Of a stretch of 64,000 nucleotides of DNA, positions 24,732-37,500 are shown in pieces. The notes below the pieces were generated by a model. It was not told the origin of the DNA. It searched no databases and saw only the letters and a list, made by a program, of their open reading frames with translations. The stretch is from Onchocerca lupi (taxonomy: Eukaryota; Nematoda; Chromadorea; Rhabditida; Onchocercidae): the NCBI GenBank assembly GCA_028564675.1, contig JAOVVO010000074.1, positions 124,001-188,000 on the forward strand, given 5' to 3'. Within the stretch, counting starts at the first letter, position 1. The number at the start of each line of letters is the position of its first letter. Made by a program: the position numbers and the translations under genes.

Positions 24732-25026
24732 TTCGAAAAATGTGCATTTTTCTCGAAATCATTCATGCTGATTCTCTTTCTATCTCATATTTTCGGCAAA
24801 TTTTGAATATTTGCATAATGCTTGAATGTGTGATTTTCATTCCTGTTTTCTTCACTTTTCTCTGATATTTTTTCTTAGTCGCTTTCTTCTGCGAATTTTT
24901 TCTCGAAAAATGCAATCTTCGTTTCGCTTTTTTCCTCCTAGCGACACTATCAATTACAGATTGTTTGTCTCCAGCATTAATGTATTTATTGCTTTCTTCG
25001 ATTTTATCATAAAATTTCTTATCCAT

Positions 25027-26061
25027 GATATTTCAAAGATTTAGAAGATAATTGTCAGATTCAGTTTATCTTTGGATGATCAAGAAAGAAATTTTGAGAT
25101 TGCAGGAATTTGCTCTGCCATTAAATCAAAGAATATCATTTTATGAACAGTAAATAGATTTATCAAAAAATAATTTTTTCTAATAAATAAAGTTAATCTT
25201 CTCAGCCTCTTTTTTTTTTTTTTTTTTCTTGCAATTCTCTTTGAATTTTTTCATGTAAAGTTTAATTCTACTTTCCATGTATTTTGCATGTTGTATTAAA
25301 GATCTCAAGATAAAAAGAGATAATTGATAAGCTGATTGATCTTTTCACAGAGTCATTCATCAACAAAAGTCAATTTGAAGAAGTGCACAGGACATTGATC
25401 TTCATAATTTATCCTTTAATAGTTAATTGCAATTTCGTTGATATATCTGTCTTATTTTTGTCTTCAAAATATTTTATATGAGCAATTCATTGAAATTATC
25501 AAAATATCAACTTATAGTTGCAAAGATCTTTTCATTTCACGCTTAATGAGAAGATGTATAGATCAAATTTCTCACAAAAAATTAAATGCTGCTGTAATGT
25601 ATTGATGAAATGTGATTCAATCTTCCATATACACATATCTTATCATTCGTTATTTTAATCAAGTTAAAAGACATTCTCATAATGCATATTAAAGATAGAA
25701 ACGACGACATATGTAACATTGCGATTATATTAAACTCAAAAAAAAAAAAAAAAAAAAGAAAAAAAAAATCTAAACGAAATTTTCATCTCATTAATTTTTC
25801 TCTTGCATATTTCTTTTTTTCCAATTCTATGTTTTTCTTGCTTTGTTATAGAATTGACCTTTTCAAATATAACAGTATTAAGCTTTCAGATATGATGATA
25901 CCCGGTTTTTATCATCCCAAAACATTACCAACATTCATCTCTTACATGTTGTGATAATTGCTTTGAATTACTTGATTTACTTAATAAGATTTCTACGTTA
26001 ATCTTAAATTAAAAATTTAACCATTAGAAAAATCAAATTCCATAAATCATATTGCTCAAAG
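25027..26061. other. Intergenic region between small gene and BTB-ZF gene
   Basis: About 1 kb, A+T-rich, with T tract 25209-25227 and an interrupted A tract 25740-25769. The plus-strand open frame 25682-25954 mostly translates the A tract and is not supported as a gene. Confidence 0.5.
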
Positions 26062-29000
26062 TTATTCATTTAATAAATGTTGCTGCTGTTCCGGATGCAT
26101 TTTTTCGTAATGAGCAGCAAGATTGACCGAATCCGTAGAAGCGTAAAGACAATGGTCACATGTAAATTTTCTGGAGAACATATCGGAAGTATGTTTGAAG
26201 AGGATGTGTTGCCGGAGTAATCTTTCTGTTTGTCCGCTGAAATATCTTCCCATCTGTTCGAATTTAAAAAAATGCAATGCTCAAAAACGATGGCAATATT
26301 ACTTGGAATATTAGGAAGGATGAAGGAAGAAGACAGACCGATATCTGCATTGTTCGCATGAGAAACTTGGCTCATTTTGAACGCTATGCATTACCATATG
26401 ATCAAGCATTTCTTGCTGTGAACTTGCTTGCTTTTTGCATTGCGGACATTGATAGTCTTGGCCAGTTTTGGTACAATATTGCAAATGACGGCTTATATGC
26501 TTTTCCAACATTGCTGGGCTTTTCGATATATGTCTACATAAGACACATTTGCGTGAACCTAAATGAAGCAAATTTTTGCTAATTTTACGCACTGATCCAT
26601 TTTACAGTAGAGGAAATTTTGAAGGAAACAAACAATTTGAAGTGAGTTAAATGAAAGTTTAAAATCTAATTTCTTTGCTGCTTTCATAAGCTTACCCAAA
26701 TCAATATTTTCAGGTAGTGGTACACGATGTCGATAAAATTTATGAAAATGAATGTAACGCGCTTCACGAGTACTAAACTTGCAACCTTCCTCATCACATC
26801 GTATTGGTGGATTACGATGATAAATTGTAACATGATACGATACCGAATTATAACGACCGTATACTTTTTGGCATACAGTACACATGTAACCGGATGGAAC
26901 TCGCTCAATATATTTCTTATTACGACACCAGCCTTAAATATTTGCAATATTATTAAGTAGTTTTTGTATAGAAAAAAAAAAAAGCACTGCGAAATGTGAT
27001 AAAATAATACTGAACAGTTTAAAGAAAACTTCTGAATCTTTTCCCTTTTATGATCAAAAATCAATATCAATGAATCAGAATTAACCTTCGCGTTCATTGC
27101 TAGGTACGATGACCTCATTTTTATGTTCACCTCTATCGTTACTTGAAGCACGTCTCATTCTTGATGATTTATGCCACAATTCCGTCACCTTAGTGTTATG
27201 AATCATTAATAATATTATATATTATATTATATGATATTATATATTATTATCATTAGTTTCATTGATAAAGCTCTGTGATCAATGAATCAAGTTGGATAAA
27301 TATCATCAAAAAGTAATCAATGTTTACAGATGAACATTGATTGATTTAATAATCTTATTAACGTGTAAAATCTCACAACTATCAATTACAATCTCATAAG
27401 CTTATATGACAGGTCAAACTTATGAATCAATCGACGCTTTCGTAATCTCAGATGATTTTTATTGTACATAAAATATGTCGTAAAAGGTACCGTAATAAGA
27501 GATGAAAATGAATATATAAACTAAAAATTAATACAGAAACAATGAACTGAATATAAATTTACATGTTGTTTTCTCCCTGAATTTCTATCATTTTCTGTGG
27601 AAGTATGAAATATCATGCCGTTATTCGGAAACAATATGTTGTCATATGCCTATAAGAAATGACTTAAAAATCCAAAATTATATCAGTAATTGAATTTATA
27701 AATAATAATGAAATACTTTTAAGTTCAAAAATGATAGAATGAATGGATATCGTATGCATCTGATGACAATGAACATGGTAATAACTTATGCCAATAGAAC
27801 GATAATGAGATGATAAAAAGTAGTAAGAAAAAGAGAAAAATATTTTTAATAAAAAAAAAAAAAAACAATCAAGGGACACGGGATGAAATGGTTAACGATT
27901 TAAGCTTTTCTGAGATGCCCCCCCCCCTTTTTTTTTGTTTTTAATTTTTATTTAGTCTGAAATTTCATCAATTTTTTGAAAAATTTACAACAAATAAATT
28001 ATTATTCTGATAAGAGATTTTGCATAAGATGTTATAAATTTCGTACTGATCGCATGTTTTGCATGAGATGATGCATCCACTCTTTCACGGTTAGCGATGA
28101 AATTACTGTCGGTGAAATGACTGTATGTAAACCTTAATTTCAATACTTCCGATTAATTATATCAATTTTTAACTTTCAGCAAATTTCCGCAATATATTAT
28201 ATTTGCAATTCTTATTGCTATTCTTCGTTCTATCTCACTTGCAAATAAATACTTCACTCATTTCTTAAGCACTAAGTTTAATTCAAAATTGACTGATCCT
28301 GAAATTCAGAGATCGAGATTTGAGTTTAACTAGAATCCGTTATTTCTGATATTTTTCTTACAAATTATACTGATGAAGTAGAAGCGCTAATCAGATTTCG
28401 TTCACTAATACCTGTACCTGATAAATGTGCTAATGAAAATGCGTCTTGTTCGAATGATTGGATCAGAATAAGCACTTCATGGATTCCATACAACATGGCT
28501 AATCGTTTGAGCTATAAAAAATTTGATAATCATTAAAATTGTGAATCTCGTTTGACAGTTTAACTTTAATGAAATTGGCAAATTTTCTTCACTTCCAGAG
28601 ATTTTAAACAGCCATTAAAAAGCCATTTCCAATTTTAGTGAAATACAAACATCAACTTCAAAGTTATTAAGGAAAACAAATATGACTGTCCAGGAAGAGA
28701 AGAAGTTGTAAAATAGTGTGATATTGACCGATGATTTATCTCATTCATCTGACATCTTTTGCTCCACCATCAATAAAATGAATTTTATTGTCATAATTTA
28801 GTTTCATTTTAGTGATTTCTTTTTAGAATTCTTCTAATCTGCTTGAAAATTGCCTAAAATTACTATTGTGATTTGCTATTATGATAATTTCAAACGATTT
28901 TAATAAAGAAATTCATGTAAATAATGAAGAATGAATAGAAGTGATTTAGATAGTTTACAATAACTGGTTCACAATTGGCTGTTTCAAGTAATCCAGTATA

Positions 29001-29561
29001 CATGAAATTGATCAGTGCTTCTAGACAATTGACTTCATCGTTGGATTTCAAATTTAAATTGATCTTTTGTAAACCAGCCTATAATTCAGCACAGCATATA
29101 TTTCAACTTTTTCACTTAAATGTTTCAAAACGTTTTTATTGATTTCTAATTTTAAACATATTTTATGCAGAGAAGAAATTTATAAGATTGAGCAAGAAAT
29201 GATATTTCTGATAGGTATTTTTAAAGAAAAAAATGAGATATTTTCTTTCAGTAAAAGATACAGAATTCTCCTAATCGTTATTTCGTAATTTGCTTTTTTC
29301 TAACTCGATTTAAATTTTGATGAATGGATAAAATTTGAGCGAAATATTTGCGACCTTTTTTACCGTATCGCATGATAGCTCTTTCAAAATGTTGCTGCAA
29401 CAGTGTAATAATATTTGATGCACAAAAATCTGCTTAGTATAACCATCTACAGTATCCACTCGTATACTGCAATCCAGAAGCTCTCCCTTCTGTCGACATT
29501 GATGTAATCTGCGAACTAAAGCATTACAATGATCGGGAGCTCGTAGTGTTGATGATAGCAT
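26062..29561 (-). CDS. BTB/POZ-C2H2 zinc-finger transcription factor
   Basis: Seven exons: 29561-29364, 29078-28959, 28511-28371, 27188-27086, 26932-26696, 26558-26339, 26236-26062; 1194 nt in frame, 397 aa. Residues ~15-150 form a BTB/POZ domain spread over the first three exons: LVRRLHQCRQKGELLDC, the DGYTKQIFVHQILLHC core, ALINFMYTGLLE and LKRLAMLYGIHEVL. A basic/Ser linker (~154-190) precedes six C2H2 fingers (~203-387): YMCTVCQKVY, IRCDEEGCKF, RKCVLCRHI, YQCPQCKKQ, FSCEQCRYR, FTCDHCLYA. BTB domains dimerise and recruit corepressors or cullin-3; this build is typical of a sequence-specific repressor. An acceptor (CATTTCAG) ends one base before the ATG, a strong trans-splice signature. Donor GTCTGT of exon 6 is weak but restores exact C-x12-H finger spacing. 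The specific orthologue is not identified. Confidence 0.9.
27918..27935 (+). repeat. C9T9 polypyrimidine tract
   Basis: Nine C followed by nine T inside intron 3 of the BTB-ZF gene; the C run is unusual for this A+T-rich DNA. Confidence 0.85.
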
Positions 29562-29564
29562 CCT

Positions 29565-31213
29565 GAAATGACCCCTTTATAGTTGGCTGAAAAGATGAAC
29601 TCAAGAAAACAGCGTTAGAGAATGTTTCCTGTCATTGTTCTATAATACAGAATCTAAGTTGTGATAAATTCAATACTATCATCTTCTGATTCAAAGCTTC
29701 TTCAAAAAGAAACAATTTAGTTCTACATTAAAATCTGAATCAAAATCAGAATTGAGCTTTTAATTTTCGGGGAATGTTGAAGTTTCGTGGTTTTGTGTTG
29801 CAAATTGTTTCAAGTAAATGTGTCATTGACAAACAAAATGAGTAAAATGAGAGAAGAAAGAGTAAAAAGGATTGTTTTATAAGTGAAAATAATTGAAAAT
29901 AAGTCAAATAATCATTGCTTATATATAAACAAAGAAATTTCAAACTTCCTTCTTCGCCAATCGTAAAGTGTTCCGTTTTATGATATCGTTGGAAAGAAAA
30001 GAGCGAATAAAAAGGATTCATTTCTCAGTTAGAAACATAAAACAGCATAGATTTTATGATTTTCCACAAAAGTTGAAGTACTGTTAGCTTCTTCTATAAT
30101 AGCTATGGCAAAGTTGACAAACTAAGCAGAAATGCTGACAATTATTTGAATATTAAATGATACTGGACAAGAATATGCAAAAAGTTTACTCTCTTCTTCG
30201 AGCAAAAATAATTTAAACAGTGAAGCAAACAGTGCCTAATTGTCAGGTATTTCAAGTCATAAAATTCCAAACTTTAAGATAGCATCATTTCTCTGATACT
30301 GTAGCTGAGAGTTTTTTTTTTCCTCTCTAATTCTGCAACTGATGAAAATATAAAACAGTATTTTGCTTCATTTTCAAATTGCCCTTGTGCGAGTAATTTT
30401 GCATTATTTTGGCTACAGTAATCTTATTTTACTGATAATTCAATCAAGTTTTTCAGTATTCTTTCTTTTTTTTTTGTTGCATTATCAAGCCTGATTCACT
30501 AACACCTTGGAAAGAGAAAAATTGGACAAAATTCCAAGCTTTTAATTTTTCTTAATTCCTTCAAAATAATAAATTAAACAAAGATTGGCCAAAGATTGAT
30601 TTTGAAATAAAATTTCGTAAATAGCATAATTCTGACAAAGAATGATTCTAAACAGTCCAGCAAGTTAGGAATCATTCAGTTCTGGTTAACTGCTTTTTAT
30701 CTTGAAAATAAGACCGTTTAAAGTCGCTGATTGTATCATATTATCACAAGAAATAGCGACACAAAAGGTGATTATCAGAAGGAAGTAGAAAGAGGTTGGT
30801 CCCAGTTAATGTCATTGTTCGCGATTAAAAGTCCGTAGTATTATCACCGAAAAATGTACTTTTGTACATTTTTTTTTTATTATTGATTAATTTCTCTGTT
30901 GATATAGTTTAGTAGTTATCATATCACTAGCCATTATAATCATAAAAATGTTAAGAACAAACAGAATAGAAATTCCGCGTTTTCCCATCATGAAAAAGAA
31001 TAATCGTCGAGAAGAATCGTTTTTTGATTCTTTGGAATTTCACAATAAATGAATAGTGTAGGAATTACAAAGCATGCTGAGACAATAGATATCATTGCTA
31101 TCAATCTGAAATGAAACAAATCATTATTTTGGTCGTCTATCGAGAGAATGAATGCAAAAATGATGATATCACTAGTAGTACTGATAAGCTGATATTACTT
31201 TATTTTACACCTT

Positions 31214-31266
<53 letters not shown>

Positions 31267-34200
31267 TATACCTGAGATTTCGGACTGACGATTTTTGATT
31301 TGCAAGATTTAAGTTTTACCAAAGAAGCAAGCTATATTATCAATAATAACAATATATGCATTTTATTCGTCCTATAACTGCGAATTTCTCTAGGATTAAG
31401 AGCGAAATTTCGCTGATAATGATAACATATGAATAGTTCTGTACTTTGAAAATTGATACGAGCATATTAATGTTCTTTACTGATAAGCAATATTTCTAAT
31501 TCCTTTTTTCCAAATTATATGCTTTTCAGAGTTGAATGTAGAAAAAAAAAAAAAAAAAAAACGATAATTTTAATTTTAAATATCAATACCACAAAATTTC
31601 TTATCATAGAAAGCTTCTTCCAACGATAAAATAGTTAATGACAAAAGAGTTTTCCTTTCTGCATCTTTTCGTTTAATTTTTGATCATACGACTGATTGAA
31701 ATTTGCGAGAAATAACAAGTTTTCCGGGAAAGCTATAGATGATGTGACTCGATGTAAATTTGATTGTAGAAATTTCATTCGCAATTGCTTTACGTATTAT
31801 TTGGATAGTTTTATTAGCAGTACATAAAATGTCTTATTGAAGCCAGTTATAAGAAAATTAAACCATTTGAAGTATAATCAAAAATTCCAAATCAATTTTC
31901 ATCAATAAATAATCAAATGATAAATTGAAACATTTTCGGAAAAAAAGGAGGCAATCAAAAACGAATATCTCACTCATAATCAACTTGATTACTCATAACT
32001 ATTCGAAATTTATTATAATAAACTGAATTATTGTAAGATATTTGAAATTGAGAACAACTGAATCACAACAATGAAGAAATCAAGTACAAATGTCTGAAAT
32101 GATGCTGAAATGAATGGATTACATCAAGTCGAGAGTCTCTTCACTGGAGTAAATTTGTCAAACTTATTAAGTTGTCCAAAATAACTTTTACTCTTTGTTA
32201 AGAGTAATCGCTACAACTTAATAGTTTGTATGATTTTAACAATAGTTTTTTCCTCTTATTATGCCATTTGTAGCAAATCAAAATTGATAAAGTAATCTGC
32301 AACTATGATAATGGTTAAAACAGCAATAACAAGTAGCCTTTGGCATTTTATCTGTAAATTTAATTTTCCCGATAATCTTGCAAACAAAAATGATGATGCA
32401 ATAATCTTGATCTTACTTTCAATTTACACCTGTCTTTATCCTCAATTCTGAATTGACTCTTTGAGAAATTTCATAAAAAATCTTGACAAATTATTCGAAA
32501 AAAGCAAATGATGAATGAATAAACAAAGGTTAGGAGAGAAGTAAAACAGAAATCTTCGCAACAAGGAAAAGTTCTTCTTGCGATAAGTTCATCGAAAAGT
32601 TCCTCTAATGTATAAATCAATTGCAGTTATGTTCCTTACTTGGTGCAAAAATGATAAAAGCTCCAGTTAAACTTATTTCAGATTTTCTTCTCATTTCTTT
32701 GTGAATGAAAAAAAAAATGTTAATGTTCGCGATAGGAGGGAAAAGGAGAAAAATCATCGCGTCGAATATTTGATCATGGCAAGTTTTAATTAGATCAGCT
32801 GAGATCAGAATAATAAAACAACATTGAGAAGATCAGATTAGTATGGTAATAGAGAAATTTGCTTACACTAATTTCACTAATGCTATAGAAGACTTTGAAA
32901 AAAAAAAAAAAAAAAAACAACAAACTTTGATAATTTAGTAAAATTAGCGCTGGTGATACAAAGCGGGATATGGAAAGAGGAATTTTGTTGAAACAAAGTT
33001 AGGATGATTAATATTGTATGACATCCGGTTCGTACGTCAAAGTATTTATATGAAATGTACTCATTAGCAAACTATCAAGGAAGTAAAATAAGTTGGTTGA
33101 AGTTTATCGATTTGTTGTATTGAATCGTTAAAGGCTCAAAGAAGTGATGATATTTTGAGAAATACGGAATTTTCAACGTTTATGATCGATTTATTGATAG
33201 TTGAGATAGTTCGGTGTCATTTTCGGTAATTAATATTTTCAACAAATATATTGTTCTTTCGTTATCGAAAGTTGAAATTATTTTTTATGTAGATCACATT
33301 TTTATACATGGATTTAATTTTTAGATTCGTTATTTTGTAAAATCGATATTTTTGTAGCTTGTGAAGCAATTGTATAATTTTTAAAATTGTATAAGAAATT
33401 GTTGGAAAATTCTTCAAAAATTTCGATTTCGATAATTTTTCAAATAGCATGCATTTCCTATCGAAATATCTTTGATCAATTTTTACCCGAATCATTAAGT
33501 TATTCATAACAGCTACGAATTTTTGAAGAATGATGGCATAAAAGCGTTCTGTTCTACCGTAGATTCGAAAGCTCAACCATTTAATTGAATTTTATTCAAA
33601 GTTAAGAAATTGTGCATTTAGAATTCTTGATGAATTCTTGCATTTTATTAATAGGCATGCATGAAAGAAGTCATCCGAATCCTTATAATTTTCAGTTATT
33701 TATTAGTTACTTCGTCAAAGATTCTGGAAAAAAAATTTTAATAAACATAATTGAAAGATGAAATAACTTATGCATTCATGCATCCAATTTATTGATTCAT
33801 AGTTCAATTTTTTACCTTTTCCATGATATATCTGTCATTTTTTCAGATTTCTTAACCTACAAATTTGAATGTAACCATTTGACATTTTCATGATTTAAGA
33901 TTCATCATTACCTGGAGCAATGATGAATCGTTAGTTTTATGCAGAAAAACTAGTTCTTTGAAATTCATTAATTTGCTAATAATAGATTAGTCAACTTATA
34001 TCATTGCGATTATTTCAGAATGCCAAAAATTGATTGCAAATTCTTCAAACAAAAAATTTCCATGCAAAGATAAAAGTTTTTATTAAGAAATTCCTTCAGT
34101 TCTTTACTAAACGACATTTTCAATTTTTTTAATCGCTATTTTTTTGCATTTGTTCGATAAAACTATTTATTATTTTGTATAATTCATTTTGTAGAATGAT

Positions 34201-34533
34201 CATATTTCATTCAAAATAATAAATAAACATTATTTTGTCATTAGCAGCAATATCATTTGCAATATATTCAATGAATATAAAAAGCAGCAAAAAAAAAAAA
34301 AGTTTTCCAAATAAAATGTCAACAAGAAAAACGATAGATTTCAACTTATACCTGTATTCTGTGCTTCATGAAAATGTGCTATTCAATTAGTATTTATGAT
34401 ACTGAAATAATCATTCAACAATGAGAATTGCTCAATGAGATAGAAATGTAATTATCAGAAATTATTTGGTTTATGAAATTTGAGAAATTAAAATTATGAA
34501 TATCATCGTCTATTTCTTCACTGAAAAAACTTG
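29565..34533. other. 5 kb intergenic region between BTB-ZF and CLC genes
   Basis: No supportable gene. It holds the longest homopolymer of the window (T50 at 31215-31264) and A tracts near 31542 and 32899. The open frames 29746-30021 and 33262-33576 (minus) are low-complexity translations of A+T-rich DNA with no motif or splice support. The region just above 29563 is the presumed BTB-ZF promoter. TTTTATT near 34078-34084 is AATAAAA on the minus strand and may serve the CLC mRNA. Confidence 0.55.
31215..31264 (+). repeat. Poly(T) tract, 50 bp
   Basis: Uninterrupted T homopolymer, intergenic. Its true length may differ from the assembly because such runs sequence poorly. Confidence 0.9.
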
Positions 34534-37500
34534 TCAAGCTGAGTTATAGGTTGCATGCTTTTCTTCACCCTCAACACAAATATTGCATACCGCATCTGAT
34601 TCAACGAAACTTACTGATAAATTTGATTCTGGTAAACAATCAGTAGAAATGAAGCCAGCTGATCCATTTGTTTCATACTTTGGATCACTTCTAATAAATG
34701 CATCATGGATGAGATTTGAATTGGAACTAAAACGCGATGAAGCAGCACTTTGTTGTGTTTCTGAAGTTCTAATTGCTAGATCGAAATTGTAAGACGTTTT
34801 AGGATGATTGTTGAAAGTTAAATCGGATGAAATAATGAACTGATCACTTGAACGACTGCCTGAAAATTTTTGGTTGACGTATCGAAAGATATGATGCCAA
34901 AATTATCAATCGAAATGTATGATAGCAAATTGAGCAATTGTCAAAGAAAATATTTACCTGAGTCCAAATTTTCTTGAGAAGAAATTTTTGATAACGCTTT
35001 TTCAACAATAAATGGAATCGTTCGTTTTTGAGATTCAGAAATTGAATCACGAAATCTTTTGAATTTTTCGACGATACCACCGAAATTCTGTTTTGTTGAT
35101 TGCTCATCTATATTTGGCAATTTTTCCAGTATTATGTCGCAACTTTTTCTTTCATATTTTGGAATCCGAAAACTTTGACGAGGTTTTCCAGGAAAATGTG
35201 GGCAACTCTTGCGACGATCTTTATTAGATACTTCTCTTTCAACTGTAATAAATCATATGAAATTTGAAAAAAAAAAAGTTTATTTGAAAAGTAAAGTAGC
35301 AAAATTTTTTAAAATAGATAGAAAACAAACTTGAAGCATAAAGTGCTGCGAATTTTGCCTCCAGCAGTTCACTGTTCATGGTCTTGTCAAATTCTACTCT
35401 TGGCTGAAAATGAAAACCTTCTTCTATCATTTATTGTTTCAGAATAAATTAGGAATTAGAAAAAATTTCGACGATTAAGAAGATTATTAAAACATTCGCT
35501 ATAATAGTCCGAAAATCTGCTTCCGGTTTTGCGGAAGAAAAAGTAAAAAATCAGCAAATAGATACAAAGACTAACTGAAATAATATCCTCATTATCGGTA
35601 TCACTTTCACTTTCAATACTTTCGATGGTACTCTTTTTATCATATTCATTTTCTTGTGGCCGTTTTGTCTCTGCTGTTAAAGTTCCAGCTTGTATTCGTT
35701 CAATTGCTGATGCTATCTGAAATTTTATTTTCATCAGTAATAATTTACTCTTTACTCACAGATATTTTGTTACTCAAAGAAACATTTCTGCATCATTACT
35801 TTCAAGCGAAAAATGAAATTTTTTTTTCGGAATTCAAATCGTAAAAACAACCTCTTTCGCGGCCACTACACCAACCAGAACACCACATTTAGTAACATAA
35901 GCTCGTCGAATTCCAAGTAATGAAAAGATTGAATGAACTTTATATAAAGATGTATCTTCGACTAATTGGAATGGTGCAGGATCGATAGTTGTATATGAAT
36001 AATCAATTTCCTTACTGAGTTGTTGCTTTTCCCAGATTTGGCGCTGTAAAAAAATTGGCATTATATTATTTGAACTTTTCACTTTCAATTGAATCTTTTA
36101 GAAGTCGAAATCTTTGAAGAATATCTCCAAACGCTAATTTGTCTTTCATTAGCACAAACAAATATACTACTGAAACTTTTTTCTTTCCAAAATTTTCATC
36201 TTAGTGAAACATGGTTTTGGAAGGAACAAAAAAAAAAAAAAAAAAACAATTACTTCTTCTTCACTTAAATCCTCCGGTTCCTCTTTCTTTCGAGTGCGAA
36301 ATGTCTGCGTAATTTTTCCCAGCATACCTAAAAAGCAGAAAATTCGCATTAATTCGCAAATGACATGAGCACAGATGACAAAGGCATGATTAAGAAGTTG
36401 TGTGAAATAAGCGGATAGTTATGAATTATGAAAACTTCAAAAATTTACTGCCAATAGTTTCACGAAAATCATGTCCCGAATATGATTTCTCTATTTGATT
36501 CAAACTTCGTTTTTCTTGTCCTTCTTTGGATTTTCGCATATCATATTCGCTGACGGATGTCTTCAACTTTGGCTCTTTATTGATGCCGAATTCTAGTGAT
36601 CCAGTTCGCGATCGTTGCAGATCTGCGTTTGGATGTTTCTGGATTTCCGTAAGTGAGGTTTTCGAGAAAACGGATATGATGGAGAAGCTGTAAGAAAGTT
36701 TTGATTAATTAATCTTCTTTTCATCTAGACCAAACATTTCTTAGGAAATAATACGAATAAGAAATATCAATTAAAAGTTATCATCTAAAAAAAAACGTTG
36801 TATAAGACAGCAAAATATCAGATTAAGCTTCTGCTATGCATAAAAGTTTAAAGAATCAGATATTTCAAGCTATTCACTCTTTGACTTCCACATTTTGGTT
36901 AGTATCAATTAAAGTATTAGCATGTAAATTTGGAAAAATTTTTTATAGCATACATGTGCTAAATGATGATTATTGGACAAATAATTTGACCTTCAATTAT
37001 TCATTATTCATAATTTTTCAGATAAAACTAACATTTTAACAACATCTTACATTTCTCCATATATTTTAATATTTTCAGGTTTTTCATTTTCATATTAATA
37101 AATCATTTCTCGAGATACTTATTGGTAAGGATAAAGTCTATAAGTCCTTATCAAGAAGCCAAAGCAAAAACGAAGGATATTGCAAAGGTTAATGAATGCT
37201 TTTTTAATTTTTTTTTACTGCTTCAAGCAAAGCAAGGAATATCATTGTTCTTTTGAAGGGAAATGGATCAATGCTGCTGCGTTCAAGAAATCCTTATTTT
37301 TTCATATAATAAATTATTAAATAAAGCATGTTGAAGATTTTAGATGGCTTGAAAATTATTCGTAAGCTTTTTTTTCGCGCTATTGCTAAAATGGCAAATT
37401 AAAATATCAGTATATCAATCGAAATTAGAGTAAAGAAGGGTTGCCTCCATTTGGCAGAAAATGATTTGAATCACATACAATCCATTGAATCGTCACTTCT

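Noticed and set aside
26684..27151. 155-codon minus-strand ORF
   Set aside because: It is the wrong frame of a BTB-ZF coding exon plus its intron; the zinc-finger frame on the same bases is clearly the real one.
33262..33576. 104-codon open frame on the minus strand in the BTB-ZF/CLC gap
   Set aside because: Composition is Ile/Lys/Phe/Asn/Tyr-rich as expected for translated A+T DNA; no motif, splice support or compositional contrast with its surroundings.
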